Shown: positions 10,001-18,110, numbered from the stretch's first letter. The stretch is 64,000 nucleotides of DNA from Alphaproteobacteria bacterium WMHbin7 (GCA_002753155.1 PDZW01000004.1:1-64000); one strand, 5' to 3'. Numbers and translations: made by a program. Notes: generated from the letters alone by a model not told the origin.

Positions 10001-10214
10001 CGCCGACATAGTCGATATGCCAGGTGCGCGGTTCCAGAAAGCCCGGTTCGGAAGATAGTTCGAGGTCTAGGTCCCTCAACTCGTCAGCGCTATCGTTGAC
10101 AAGCACCACCTCCCGCAACAGCGGCACGGCATTCTGATGGAAAGCCAGATTCAGCCTGGGTATGACGGAAACAATGATTTTTAATGGTGCTTCAACTGCC
10201 GCTTCTGAAACCAT
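4011..10214 (-). CDS. Hhe-type defence protein: transglutaminase-like + DUF4011 + SF1/UPF1-like helicase + Vsr/DUF559-like nuclease + DUF3320
   Basis: 2067 aa. RLDRWQRKLLDLSLRNGLLNF (DUF4011-like), GPPGTGKSQTIANLIAQ (Walker A), VVFDEASQI and VGDPKQLPPT (SF1 motifs II/III), NVAVTRARHELCVF (motif VI), SPFEKAVGASLAEHGWRVHPQVGVSKFRIDLGV...IECDGATYHRSATARDRDKLREQVLRGLGWEIVRIWSTDWW (Vsr/DUF559-like), FFERSYDATLRTMISAVVEAEGP (DUF3320-like). Confidence 0.85.
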   Translation of the reverse strand: MVSEAAVEAPLKIIVSVIPRLNLAFHQNAVPLLREVVLVNDSADELRDLDLELSSEPGFLEPRTWHIDYVGAGQRYHISSLDVTLDAGLLARLTEAETTSAIFVAKSGGDEMARLIQPIELLPRNHWSGIGQLPEIVAAFVQPNDPAVDRLLKKAAEVLRDNGREAALNGYLGGPKRAWELASAIWTAIGSQGIDYVLPPASFEHAGQKLRGPSQILEARLATCLDTALLFCACLEQCGLNPVLVFTKGHAFAGLWLKAEEFSTAVVDDVSALRKRVQLKEMALFETTLATQRPLPAFSRAVERGAQQIMAEEDGFELAVDLRRARMQRIKPLASGEAVTHVAALPEEALEPTFEPAPDLPEDTTPLDEAPATPQGRLDRWQRKLLDLSLRNGLLNFRASKRVIPLDAPDPGKLEDLLAQGKRIRLMPRPDLMEGADPRSEALFQERYDEDARRAHALDAMDRDQVLVGIQQNELENRLVELYRQARANLQEGGANTLFLALGFLVWKRENEEKGHRAPLILLPVTLERKSIRSGFSLLLHEDEPRFNPTLLEMLRQDFKLNLPFGDAELPKDDHGLDVEGIWRQVAQAIKDIKGWEVQQDVALATFSFAKFLMWKDLVERTDQLKQNPVVRHLIDTPRDPYPSAIGFVDPRSLDREQAPDQIFCPLPADSSQLSAVMTAARGKDFVLIGPPGTGKSQTIANLIAQCLAERKTVLFVSEKIAALDVVYRRLREVGLGDFCLELHSNKARKLDVLEQLRQAWDAKGQVEGNEWRREAQRLKGLRDELNTYVDRLHHKHRNGLTAFSAIGRIVGGADMPRLKLSWASAESHDTDGRIGLGDLAERLDVNARAVGSVTSGPLSPVAHGEWSPHWQSSLIQAAEVVPAAVEELINTAVALRKAVGLPEMGLAQRTRDGLKELANLLPQASGSDWRFALRPDAKTIAINLQNGLDLLSRHRALMDLLAEPWAADVAAAVRKGIDLLNLHSQVTGQLSVPYADGVKALDAGQLKNDWDKAERSWFLPKMLGKRRVEKSLVAFIPAGRKPDFAGDLDRLVTLRRTEAELDGLKTLISCTGEPWNTTEEMEAALRFQSALAAAREVLPWTEEGLSAIADGRCGLKMKGDLGRMRDLRALEREIEDLADLGSRSGGIWAGLRTRVGEVEAALKFQAGLSSAMGLLATTAEDLAALKGPLEKLLGDGNALLDASGPVMGAGQSYADALGWFLTAKDSFRVCCGRDEEGFAAILGDDPHSLSEACRAIPPLAAKLNGWCAWRKVRAEAMAAGLSSLVMGIESGAVALGRVRETFEVNYARWWLDAVVDNDAVLRGFVSAQHESRIQAFKALDDRFNLLTRAMIRASLCSELPEQESIQRASGWGLLKREMSKKRAHIPLRSLIQGIPDALPKLTPCLLMSPLSIAQYLTPDQAMFDIVVFDEASQIPVWDAIGAIARGRQVVMVGDPKQLPPTNFFGRSEEDADDSVELEGDMESILDECIGANLAVCSLDWHYRSRHESLIAFSNHRYYEGRLVTFPSPVTEDRAVSFHLVRNGVYEKGGARINKPEAFALVSHLVRRLKDKAFATSGLTVGVVTFNSEQQKLIEDLLDEERRKDPSIEPYFAEDALEPVFVKNLENVQGDERDVMYFSITYGPDITGAVSMNFGPMNKSGGERRLNVAVTRARHELCVFSSLSPEKMELSRTRAEGVRDLKHFLEFAERGPRTLAEANQGTIGDYDSPFEKAVGASLAEHGWRVHPQVGVSKFRIDLGVVDPDAPGRYLAGIECDGATYHRSATARDRDKLREQVLRGLGWEIVRIWSTDWWVDKASALGKVHDRLASLLEVARSRRAEEEINTVSKVDDLEAETGPLTEAVDVEPSSRSRLADDLFKAADFALSPTYARGPAGAGVSSITPSVFREWDPSDASGVDAEAFFERSYDATLRTMISAVVEAEGPVRDDVLAKRVARAHGWTRTGGRIHERVLKAAKPDFHLVKEGEYHFVWPKGMDTSAWPAYRRPTTGANRPVDETALPELAALAREIKAQGMDGDEALKEMARIAGFQVLRKSSRERLEAAWGIE

Positions 10215-10405
10215 GAAAACCTGCCATCCCCTGAATATCTGGCAATACTTTCACCTGAAAGGCGCGGTCGTGGCAACCATGACGTTTAGCCTACAACTAG
10301 AATGCACCGAAAGCTTTGATTGATCTGACACAGAACGCCTGAAAAGGCTATTTTGTTCATATGGTTAGAAAGAGACACGACAAGGCGCTTCTTAGATATA
10401 AGCTT

Positions 10406-10510
10406 TCACCCACAGCAATAACCCGCCCAGTCCTGCATCAGATTGCGGCGCTTTTCGAACAGGTCGCCGCGCCGATAGGCGGCCTCCACCTTGTCGCCGA
10501 CGGTGACCTA
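10406..10510 (-). pseudogene. 3' remnant of P4-type tyrosine integrase
   Basis: Minus-strand reading VTVGDKVEAAYRRGDLFEKRRNLMQDWAGYCCG* matches the characteristic C-terminus of P4-family integrases (VEAAYRRGDLFEKRR.LM..WA.YC); an in-frame TAG lies immediately upstream and no catalytic domain is present. Confidence 0.75.
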
Positions 10511-10526
10511 GTCTAACACCAGCCAT

Positions 10527-11625
10527 TTACTCAAAGAATTCGACCATCGACTTTGCGACGAACTGTCGGTCGCGGCAGCGCTGCCCGGCAAATTAGACAA
10601 AACCCAGCTCCATCAATCTGGCCACCGCCTCGTTGACGCTGGCGAAGCTGCCGGTGCCGATGCCGACCTAAGCGTCCTTGACTGTAAATTTCGGATGGGT
10701 GAGTGCCCAAGGTATCAGCGGATGCACCAGTGAGTGCGAGCGGAGTTTGGCCGTCGCCTTCTGCCTGTGCGACAATAGACTGGCCAGCTTGGACAGGCGG
10801 CCTAAATTTGTCTGCTCGGCCAACGCCAGAAAGGTCCGCGTCCAGGGCGCGAAGTCGCCCGTGCTTCTGGCGCCCCTCAGCCCCTCGACATAAAGCTCTT
10901 TGTTCTGGCGCACCCCCTCGCCCAGAAAGACGCAGGCATTTGCCGTCGCTCCCTTCCAACTCATCACCAACGACACCAGCAGGCGGCCGATCCGTCCATT
11001 GCCATCGTGAAACGGATGGATGTGTTCGAACATCCAGTGCGACAACGCTTGGCGCACCAGTTCGGGGCGTTTTGTGGCATCCATCGTCAGGCCAGACAAA
11101 AGCACCAGGACATCACTCAATTGGTCGGGAAGCGTGTACAGGAAATAACCGCCCAGTCGATCCTGGTCGGCGACACCGTTGGGGGTTGTTCTCATCTTTT
11201 CGCCATCCTTGCCGGGAAACAGGCGACAATGGATGCTTTTAGTAGCCGTCAACAGATCACCCTTCTTCTGCGACAGAGCGTCGAAGGCGTCCGCCGTAGC
11301 GGCGACAGTGTGCGCATCTTCAGTGTCGGGAGCGCCTCAAGCCAGATTGGAATTCTAAGAGAAGAGACCGCCGAAGGTCGCTGTGCAACCCTCGGTGGTT
11401 GGGGAATGCACGGCATCGGTCCGCCCAAGCAGACTGCCAAAGTGCCGGAAACGGGGAAGACTGACAGCGCCGATCAAACTCGCCGATGGCGCTTTCCGCG
11501 GCATGCAAACGCTCCCACACATCGTCTAATTTGGGAAAAGGCAACACCGTCGGCCGATAGCCCAGCCGACCATAGTCACTCCGGTAGTAGCTGCCGAATT
11601 CCTTCACGGGCAGCCGCGCTAACAT
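10527..11625 (-). pseudogene. Decayed Fic-domain protein gene
   Basis: ORF 10668..11252 has the Fic motif HPFHDGNGRIGRLL. In-frame TAG (10668-10670) and TAA (10593-10595) interrupt a C-terminal winged-HTH-like tail (SFASVNEAVARLMELGFV*FAGQRCRDRQFVAKSMVEFFE*). A Fic N-terminal-like stretch (GYRPTVLPFPKLDDVWERLHAAESAIGEFDRR) lies in a different frame at 11320..11625. Confidence 0.75.
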
Positions 11626-11993
11626 GATTTATCATAATAGCCATAATAACTTGCCACAGCGTTATGGCTTTCCCTAACGGCCCGCCTCACCGGGGTTCCG
11701 GCAATGTTCACCCCGAAGGCCGCCGAATTTCCATGTATTTTACCCTGTTACCAGGGAAAAACTGCTGAGACCGGTTCGCCCGAGACTGCGTCCTCCGCCA
11801 ATATTATTTTCCAGACATTCTCTGGTGTGCTGCTAAGGCCCTGAAAAGCCAAGCTTTTGGTTGGATTTCGGGCTGTCGCCGTTGACCTTGGCAGCCCTGC
11901 CCGGCCCCGATTTCTCCCAAATTCCCTTCTCTCTAGCCGCAACCGAGCCAGCCGTCAGAGGCGCCTATTCTCAAAGAACATTGGTCGCGCAAC

Positions 11994-12023
11994 AAAAAAA
12001 TGTCCGGCCTTTTGGGCCGGACA
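11994..12023 (-). terminator. Rho-independent terminator of the symporter operon
   Basis: On the minus strand TGTCCGGCC-CAAAA-GGCCGGACA followed by T7; downstream of the 12082 stop. Confidence 0.8.
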
Positions 12024-12034
12024 CTGGAAGTAAA

Positions 12035-12067
12035 ACCGACCGGTTCTTAAAAAAGGAACCGGTCGGT
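12035..12067. repeat. Perfect 12-bp inverted repeat hairpin immediately downstream of symporter gene
   Basis: ACCGACCGGTTC ... GAACCGGTCGGT with 9-nt loop; tandem with the T-tailed terminator. Confidence 0.75.
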
Positions 12068-12081
12068 GTCGTTGTCTTGGA

Positions 12082-14148
12082 TTAGGCCCGCTTCAGATTG
12101 GGATAGCGGACATCCTCGATCATATGCTGGATCTCCTTCGAAGGTGCAGGAGTGACCAGGCTGACCACGAAGATGACGATAAACCCGAGCGGGATGCCGA
12201 ACAGGCCGGCCGAGATCGGGTTGATATCCCACCACAGCTCGGCCGGAACCGAGCGAGGCGTTCCGAAGAACACTTCGCGCAGCCAGGGCTGGGTCGTCAT
12301 CATGTAGTAGAAGGTGATGCCGACACCTGCCGCCATGCCAAGCGTGGCGGCAATGCCGGTTGCGCGCTTCCAGAAGATGCCGCAAACGAGTGCAGGGAAG
12401 AACCCGGCAGCCGCCAGCGAGAAGGCCGCAGACACCAGGAACAGGATGTCGGCAGGCTTCTGAGCCGCCACCAGGGCCGCCAGAACGGCGACGACCAGCA
12501 GAAGCGTCTTCGAAAGCATGACGCGGCGGGCCACCGGCGCGTTCGGATCGATCATCTTGTAATAGAGATCGTGCGACAGCGCGTTGGCGATGGTCAGCAA
12601 CAGACCATCGGCGGTGGACAGCGCGGCGGCAAGACCACCGGCGGCCACCAGGCCCGAAACGACATAAGGCAGACCGGCAATTTCCGGCGTGGCAAGCACA
12701 ACGATATCGCCGCCGATGGCGATTTCCGCCCTCTGCACGATGCCGTCGCCATTGATGTCAGACAGTGACAGCAATGAAGGATCGACCGCCTGCCAACTCT
12801 TGACCCATTCAGGCAGAGCGGCAAAGGTCGTTCCGACAATGTCGTTGTAAACGACGAACTTCACCAGCACGGCCAGGGCCGGGGCGGAGAAGTAGAGCAG
12901 GAAGATGAAGAACAGCGACCACGTTACCGATGCGCGAGCATCCTTCACCGAAGGTGTTGTGTAATAGCGCATCAGAATGTGGGGCAGAGCGGCGGTGCCG
13001 ACCATGAGACACAGGATCAGTGCCAGGAAATTCTTCTTGGCAATCGTCCTTGCCGCTTCGTCCTTGGCTGCGAAGGCTTCACCATGTGCCGCGATGGGAG
13101 CTGCACGGGCAGCAAGGCCCGCTTGCTTGTTCCAGGCGGCCTTGGCTTCCGTCTCGTCCTTCGGGAACTTGGCGATGGCCGCTTCCGCCTTGGCGATGGC
13201 GGCATCGTCCTTGGCTTCCTTGGCTGCTGCCAGATTTTTGTCCAGATTGGCTTTGCCGTCGGCAAGCGACTTCGGAATATCCGCAAGCAGTGCCTTGGCT
13301 TCGGCAGCCCGTTTGGCGAAGATGCCTCGGACCTCGATTTCCTTTTCGTCGGCATTGAGCTTGATTTCAAGCTCGGTGACCTTCTGAAGCTGCATGCCGT
13401 AAACGGCCTGCGGAATCGGAATGCCGGTCTGCTTGGCGCTGAGCCACACCAAAGGCGTCAGATAGGCGATGATCAAGATGATGTACTGGGCCACCTGCGT
13501 CCAGGTAACGGCACGCATGCCGCCCAGGAACGAGCAGACCAGAATACCGCCCAGACCAACGAAAATGCCCAGCGTGAAATCAACGCCGCTCAAGCGCGTG
13601 GTGATCAGGCCAACGCCGTAAATCTGCGCCACCACATAGGTGAAGGAGCAGAGAATGGCGATGATGATGCCCACGAAGCGCGGCGCATGGCCGCCGTAAC
13701 GGGCGCCCAGAAAGTCCGGAATGGTGAACTGGCCGAACTTGCGCAGATAGGGTGCCAGGAACAGAGCCACCAGACAGTAGCCGCCGGTCCAGCCCATGAT
13801 GAAGGCCAGGCCGGAATAGCCGGTCAGGTAGAGTGTGCCTGCCATACCGATGAATGAGGCAGCGCTCATCCAGTCGGCGCCGGTCGCCATGCCGTTGAAC
13901 ACCGCGGGAACGCGGCGTCCAGCCACATAATATTCATCGGCGTCGTTGGTACGGCTCATGATGCCGATGCCGGCATAGAGCAGCACGGTCATGGCCAGGA
14001 ACAGATAGCCGATCCAAACGCGAGGAAGCCCCATTTGTTCGGCCACGGCCAGGATCAACACGAAAGCGATGAAGCCACCCGTGTAGAAGCCGTAGACCTT
14101 CGTAAGCTGCGATGTGAAAGCTTTATTCGATTGCGGTTGTGCGGCCAT
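12082..14148 (-). CDS. Sodium:solute symporter (VC_2705/ActP-like large subunit)
   Basis: ORF 12082..14223; likely start MAAQPQSNK at 14148 overlapping upstream stop (TAATG). SSS-family features such as DEYYVAGRRVPAVFNGMATGADWMSAASFIG; partner DUF4212 gene upstream. Confidence 0.85.
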   Translation of the reverse strand: MAAQPQSNKAFTSQLTKVYGFYTGGFIAFVLILAVAEQMGLPRVWIGYLFLAMTVLLYAGIGIMSRTNDADEYYVAGRRVPAVFNGMATGADWMSAASFIGMAGTLYLTGYSGLAFIMGWTGGYCLVALFLAPYLRKFGQFTIPDFLGARYGGHAPRFVGIIIAILCSFTYVVAQIYGVGLITTRLSGVDFTLGIFVGLGGILVCSFLGGMRAVTWTQVAQYIILIIAYLTPLVWLSAKQTGIPIPQAVYGMQLQKVTELEIKLNADEKEIEVRGIFAKRAAEAKALLADIPKSLADGKANLDKNLAAAKEAKDDAAIAKAEAAIAKFPKDETEAKAAWNKQAGLAARAAPIAAHGEAFAAKDEAARTIAKKNFLALILCLMVGTAALPHILMRYYTTPSVKDARASVTWSLFFIFLLYFSAPALAVLVKFVVYNDIVGTTFAALPEWVKSWQAVDPSLLSLSDINGDGIVQRAEIAIGGDIVVLATPEIAGLPYVVSGLVAAGGLAAALSTADGLLLTIANALSHDLYYKMIDPNAPVARRVMLSKTLLLVVAVLAALVAAQKPADILFLVSAAFSLAAAGFFPALVCGIFWKRATGIAATLGMAAGVGITFYYMMTTQPWLREVFFGTPRSVPAELWWDINPISAGLFGIPLGFIVIFVVSLVTPAPSKEIQHMIEDVRYPNLKRA

Positions 14149-14408
14149 TATTCTTCTCCCTCGTCGACGCCATACTCCTGGTCGAGCTTGTTCATGTATC
14201 TGGCGTAATACCAGATGATCCACACATAGACGATCAGTGAGCCTTGCGCCCCCATGTAGAAGCTGAAGGGCCAGCCCAGGAAATTAAAGCTCAGTTCGCG
14301 GGCGAACCAGCCGATGACGAAAGTCACAAAAAACCAAATCCCCAGCAGGACCGCGGTGATTTTGAGGTTTCTGTGCCAATACTCTTGTTGCTTCTCTGTT
14401 AACTGCAT
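14148..14408 (-). CDS. DUF4212 family symporter small subunit
   Basis: 86 aa, YWHRNLKITAVLLGIWFFVTFVIGWFARELSFNFLGWPFSFYMGAQGSLIVYVWIIWYYARYMNKLD; coupled to the symporter. Confidence 0.9.
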   Translation of the reverse strand: MQLTEKQQEYWHRNLKITAVLLGIWFFVTFVIGWFARELSFNFLGWPFSFYMGAQGSLIVYVWIIWYYARYMNKLDQEYGVDEGEE

Positions 14409-14478
14409 AACTCCTCCCCGTTTTTCAAGGATGCTTCGTGAACCTGGTTACTCGTACTCAACTTTTCGCGAATGCCAG

Positions 14479-15081
14479 TCAGAACGGCAGATTGACGCCC
14501 GACTTGATTCCCGTCTCCTTCTCCAACTGCAGGGCGATCTTGGGCTCGAATTTGGCAAGCTTCATGATCACCTTTTCCGCCTTCTCTTGCTGGCCCAGCC
14601 TGAGATAGGCGTGGGCCAGTTGATACCAGCCGTAAGGACTCATCGGCTGGAGTTCCGTGTTGCGCTTGAGCGCCGAGACGGCCTCTTCAACCTCTCCCAC
14701 CTTGATGAGGGACAGGGCGAGACCGTACCAGGCGCGGTCAAGCTTGGGATCATGTTCCGTAGCGCGCCGGAAGGCCAAAATAGCCTCCTGATGCTCATCG
14801 ATCTTCTGGAGCAAAAAGCCAAGATTGAACCAGGTCCCGGGCTGATTGGGCTCAAGCGCCAGGGATTGATGCAGCAGGGCCACGGCCTCCCGGTTTTTAC
14901 CCTGTTCGGCCAGGATATGGGCGATCGATGCCGGCACCTTGGGGTTTTTCGAATCGAGAACGCGTACGCGTTCCCAATATTCAATGGAAATCGCATCGCG
15001 CTTGAAGATCAGACTCCAGATGGCGATCTGGCGGAAGAACCAGCGATCAAGCTTTTGCCGGACGCTTAGGGGCTGGCTCAT
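14479..15081 (-). CDS. TPR repeat protein
   Basis: 200 aa with TPR-like units (NREAVALLHQSLALEPNQPGTWFNLGFLLQ; HQEAILAFRRATEHDPKLDRAWYGLAL). Confidence 0.75.
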   Translation of the reverse strand: MSQPLSVRQKLDRWFFRQIAIWSLIFKRDAISIEYWERVRVLDSKNPKVPASIAHILAEQGKNREAVALLHQSLALEPNQPGTWFNLGFLLQKIDEHQEAILAFRRATEHDPKLDRAWYGLALSLIKVGEVEEAVSALKRNTELQPMSPYGWYQLAHAYLRLGQQEKAEKVIMKLAKFEPKIALQLEKETGIKSGVNLPF

Positions 15082-15365
15082 GCGCCACTGCCTCCTTGAG
15101 TCAGCTCATGCTTGAAATAAGTCAGGATAGCCCAGGCCCAGAACGTCAGGAAGAAGCTGACAACGGGCACATGCTTGTCAATCACGGCCTTGGGTGTGAT
15201 GAAGCGGACAAGCCTCACAATCGGTGAGGTCAGAAATCGCATGGCCCGATAGATCGGATTCTGCTCGTGGCGGCCGAAGCTCATGACGTAAACTACGAAC
15301 TGGCCGATAAGCATATAACCGATGAATTCGAGCATCCCCTTCAAGACGATCAACATCGACAGCAT
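15078..15365 (-). CDS. Small conserved membrane protein (YggT-like?)
   Basis: 95 aa hydrophobic; 4-nt overlap with TPR gene. Confidence 0.6.
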   Translation of the reverse strand: MLSMLIVLKGMLEFIGYMLIGQFVVYVMSFGRHEQNPIYRAMRFLTSPIVRLVRFITPKAVIDKHVPVVSFFLTFWAWAILTYFKHELTQGGSGA

Positions 15366-15847
15366 ATTACACTCATTCCTGGCTCTAGCATACGACCGCT
15401 GTTTTCGCAGCCTTTACACTAGTCAACGTTTCTAGAATGCAGCCTTTTTTTTCGACCGCTTATTCTCAATAAACATTCGCGCCCATGCATTAGATTTGCG
15501 GAATATACACGGAGCCTCGAAGTCGACTCACGCTGTATACGATGCATAAACGGAAAGCAACCTTACACGACACGAAACTGTGCCGCAACACCTCGTTATA
15601 TTATCACTTCTTCACATGGATTCAGAGGGATAAACATGATTTTCAGGGTAGGCGGCTTGTGGTTTCCAAGCCAAGCGGGCGTCTCAACTTTGTCAGGGAA
15701 TAGCTTTCTGCCTGCCCTCCCCTGTCCTGGGCGGCTTGCAAAGCCTGCTACCGCTCTCGTCCCCTTGACATGATCAAGATTATGCGCTTGGTCTGCTCCT
15801 GAGCGTCCTGGACGGGCACCAACACCCAGCATGCAAAGGAACTGCCA

Positions 15848-17296
15848 GTGCGACGTGAGACCGAGTCCCTCGAAAGCCTGGATAGCTTTCCCTATCGCCA
15901 CCGCGTTTTTGAAGTCATGAGCGCGCCGATTGCCATGATGCCGCGCACCGCCGATCTGGTCGAGGCCAGCCGCGTCATGGCCGAAAAGGGCATCAGCTCG
16001 ATCATCGTCACGGACATGGATGCGCCGGTCGGAATCCTTACCGAGCGCGACGTGCTTCGCGTGGTGGCTCGTTCGGGCAGCATCGGCTTACACATGCCGC
16101 TATCCGCCATCATGAGCAGTCCGGTCATAACGGTAAACGAAGAGGCGCTTGTTTTCGTTGCTATGGGACGGATGGAGCATCTGAATTTGCGCCATCTGCT
16201 GGTGACGGACCGTCACCACAACCCCGTCGGGGTCATTACATCGCGCGGTCTTTTGAAGTTAAGGGTCGGATCGGGACTGGCGCTTGGCGATGAGATTGGA
16301 TCGGCGCCATCACCCGAGGAGCTAAAGGCCGCCCGTTCCTTGCTTCCCTCTCTTTCAGAGAAGCTGATGGCGGAAGATGTCGGCGCTACCGACATCGCCG
16401 GAATTGTAACCAGCGCGTTGTGCGACACCACCGCCCGGGCCGCCGAATTGTCGGAAGCCTCGATGATCGAGGATGGTTGGGGTGCGGCGCCAACCAAATA
16501 TTGTGTCCTTGTCCTGGGATCGGGGGGACGGGGAGAAAGTCTGTTTTCCGCAGATCAGGACAACGCCATCGTCCATCTGGGCACTGACCAGGACACCGCC
16601 TGGTTCGCCGAGTTGGGCAGGCGGCTCTGCGCACTCCTTGCAGAGGCGGGCGTTCCGCTTTGCAAAGGAGGCGTGATGGCCTCCAACGAGACATGGTGCC
16701 GGTCGTATGATGCGTGGCGAAAGGCGATAGATCGCTGGGTTTCTGAAGCCAATGGGGACGATATCTTGAATGTCGATATCTTCATCGACTTCAAGGCGGT
16801 TCATGGTTCCCTGGATCTTGCCGACGGACTTCGAGACCATCTTCTGACAAAGGGAGCTCGATCATCGCAATTCCTGCACATCCTAGCGGCCAGTTCAGCC
16901 GACATGAAGGTGCCTCTTGGGCTCTTTGGCCAATTCGTGACGCAAGAGGGGCGGATTGACGTCAAGCTGCACGGCATGATGCCCCTGGTCGGCGCGGTGC
17001 GCGTTCTGGCCCTGAAGCATAAAGTCGCGGCAACCGCTACCAGCGAGCGTCTTGCGGGTCTCGCAGAAGGCGGTCACCTGCCAGCAGGCGAGGCCAAGAG
17101 CCTTGCCGCACTTCACCATTTTCTGCTTGGCCTGATGGTTCGCCAGCAACTGGCCTGCATTAAGGCCGGGACAGCGCCCTCAAACAAAATTGACCCGAGC
17201 ACGCTGACAAATGACGAAAGAAAGCTGCTTAAGGCTGGTTTCAAGCAAGTCAAAGCACTGACTTGGGTGCTGGAAAACGCGCTCTCGTCGGTCTAA
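15848..17296 (+). CDS. CBS-domain / DUF294 putative nucleotidyltransferase signalling protein
   Basis: Two CBS repeats followed by VLGSGGRGESLFSADQDNAIV (DUF294 nucleotidyltransferase-like) and DUF294_C-like end. Confidence 0.85.
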   Translation: MRRETESLESLDSFPYRHRVFEVMSAPIAMMPRTADLVEASRVMAEKGISSIIVTDMDAPVGILTERDVLRVVARSGSIGLHMPLSAIMSSPVITVNEEALVFVAMGRMEHLNLRHLLVTDRHHNPVGVITSRGLLKLRVGSGLALGDEIGSAPSPEELKAARSLLPSLSEKLMAEDVGATDIAGIVTSALCDTTARAAELSEASMIEDGWGAAPTKYCVLVLGSGGRGESLFSADQDNAIVHLGTDQDTAWFAELGRRLCALLAEAGVPLCKGGVMASNETWCRSYDAWRKAIDRWVSEANGDDILNVDIFIDFKAVHGSLDLADGLRDHLLTKGARSSQFLHILAASSADMKVPLGLFGQFVTQEGRIDVKLHGMMPLVGAVRVLALKHKVAATATSERLAGLAEGGHLPAGEAKSLAALHHFLLGLMVRQQLACIKAGTAPSNKIDPSTLTNDERKLLKAGFKQVKALTWVLENALSSV

Positions 17297-17320
17297 AAAG
17301 GAAAAAACAGGAGTGGAAAG

Positions 17321-17725
17321 ATGGTCATCGCCTGGAACGAGGGAGCATTCTGCCTGGGCATCGAGGATATCGACGCCGATCACAAGAAAAAGATCGAGGC
17401 CATCAACAAGGTTGAAGACCTGATCGATTCCCGGGCGGCCTCGACCATCATCGCCACGGCCCTTCAGGAATTGATCGATGGCACCGCCAGCCATTTCGCC
17501 CGAGAAGAGGATCTGATGCGCCGCACGAAATATCCTGCGCTGGCCAACCATGCCGAGCTGCATGCGGAATTTCTGGATCGCCTGGGGCAATTGCATGCCG
17601 CCAGCTTCAAGGACGAAGCGCAGATCGATGCCCGGGCGGAACTCGATTTCTTCGCAGACTGGATGGCGGTGCATATTCAAAACGCCGATCGCAATTACAT
17701 GCACTGGCTGAAACCCGAACTATGA
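17321..17725 (+). CDS. Bacteriohemerythrin
   Basis: 134 aa; IEDIDADHKKKIEAIN, HFAREEDLMRRTKYPALANHAELHAEFLDRL, H-rich helix pattern. Confidence 0.8.
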   Translation: MVIAWNEGAFCLGIEDIDADHKKKIEAINKVEDLIDSRAASTIIATALQELIDGTASHFAREEDLMRRTKYPALANHAELHAEFLDRLGQLHAASFKDEAQIDARAELDFFADWMAVHIQNADRNYMHWLKPEL

Positions 17726-18108
17726 TCGCCGAGATTGGCCTTCCTCCGCTAGATAGCGATCACCGCTTGCTGATGGCCATGCTGGACGATCTGGCCAAAG
17801 CCGCCTTGGCTGGGGCAGACGCGGGCCTGCTGGAGGACCAGTCGCTGGAAGTGGCTTCCAGCCTGGAATCCCACTTCGCCAAGGAAGAGCGAATGCTGGA
17901 AGAGGCCCTTGATGCCAACCGCCTTGGCCACATCGCCCTGCATGGCGCGTTGCTTGACCGGTTGGCTAGGCTGTCTGGCGCACGGCTTGCCGAAATGGGC
18001 GGCCAGGGCGCTCATGACTGTCTGCAAGCCTTGGCAAAAGACCTGGCGCAAGAAATCCTTTTGTTCGACCTGCCCGCCATTCCCGGCATTCTGGCCATTC
18101 AAAAATAG
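17722..18108 (+). CDS. Hemerythrin-like protein
   Basis: 128 aa; LDSDHRLLMAMLDDL, ESHFAKEERMLEEA, HIALHGALLDRL; ATGA overlap with preceding gene. Confidence 0.7.
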   Translation: MIAEIGLPPLDSDHRLLMAMLDDLAKAALAGADAGLLEDQSLEVASSLESHFAKEERMLEEALDANRLGHIALHGALLDRLARLSGARLAEMGGQGAHDCLQALAKDLAQEILLFDLPAIPGILAIQK

Positions 18109-18110
18109 CC

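Noticed and set aside
11640-11990. Possible att site or small RNA upstream of the Fic pseudogene
   Set aside because: No matching direct repeat, tRNA end or convincing structure could be identified within the window.
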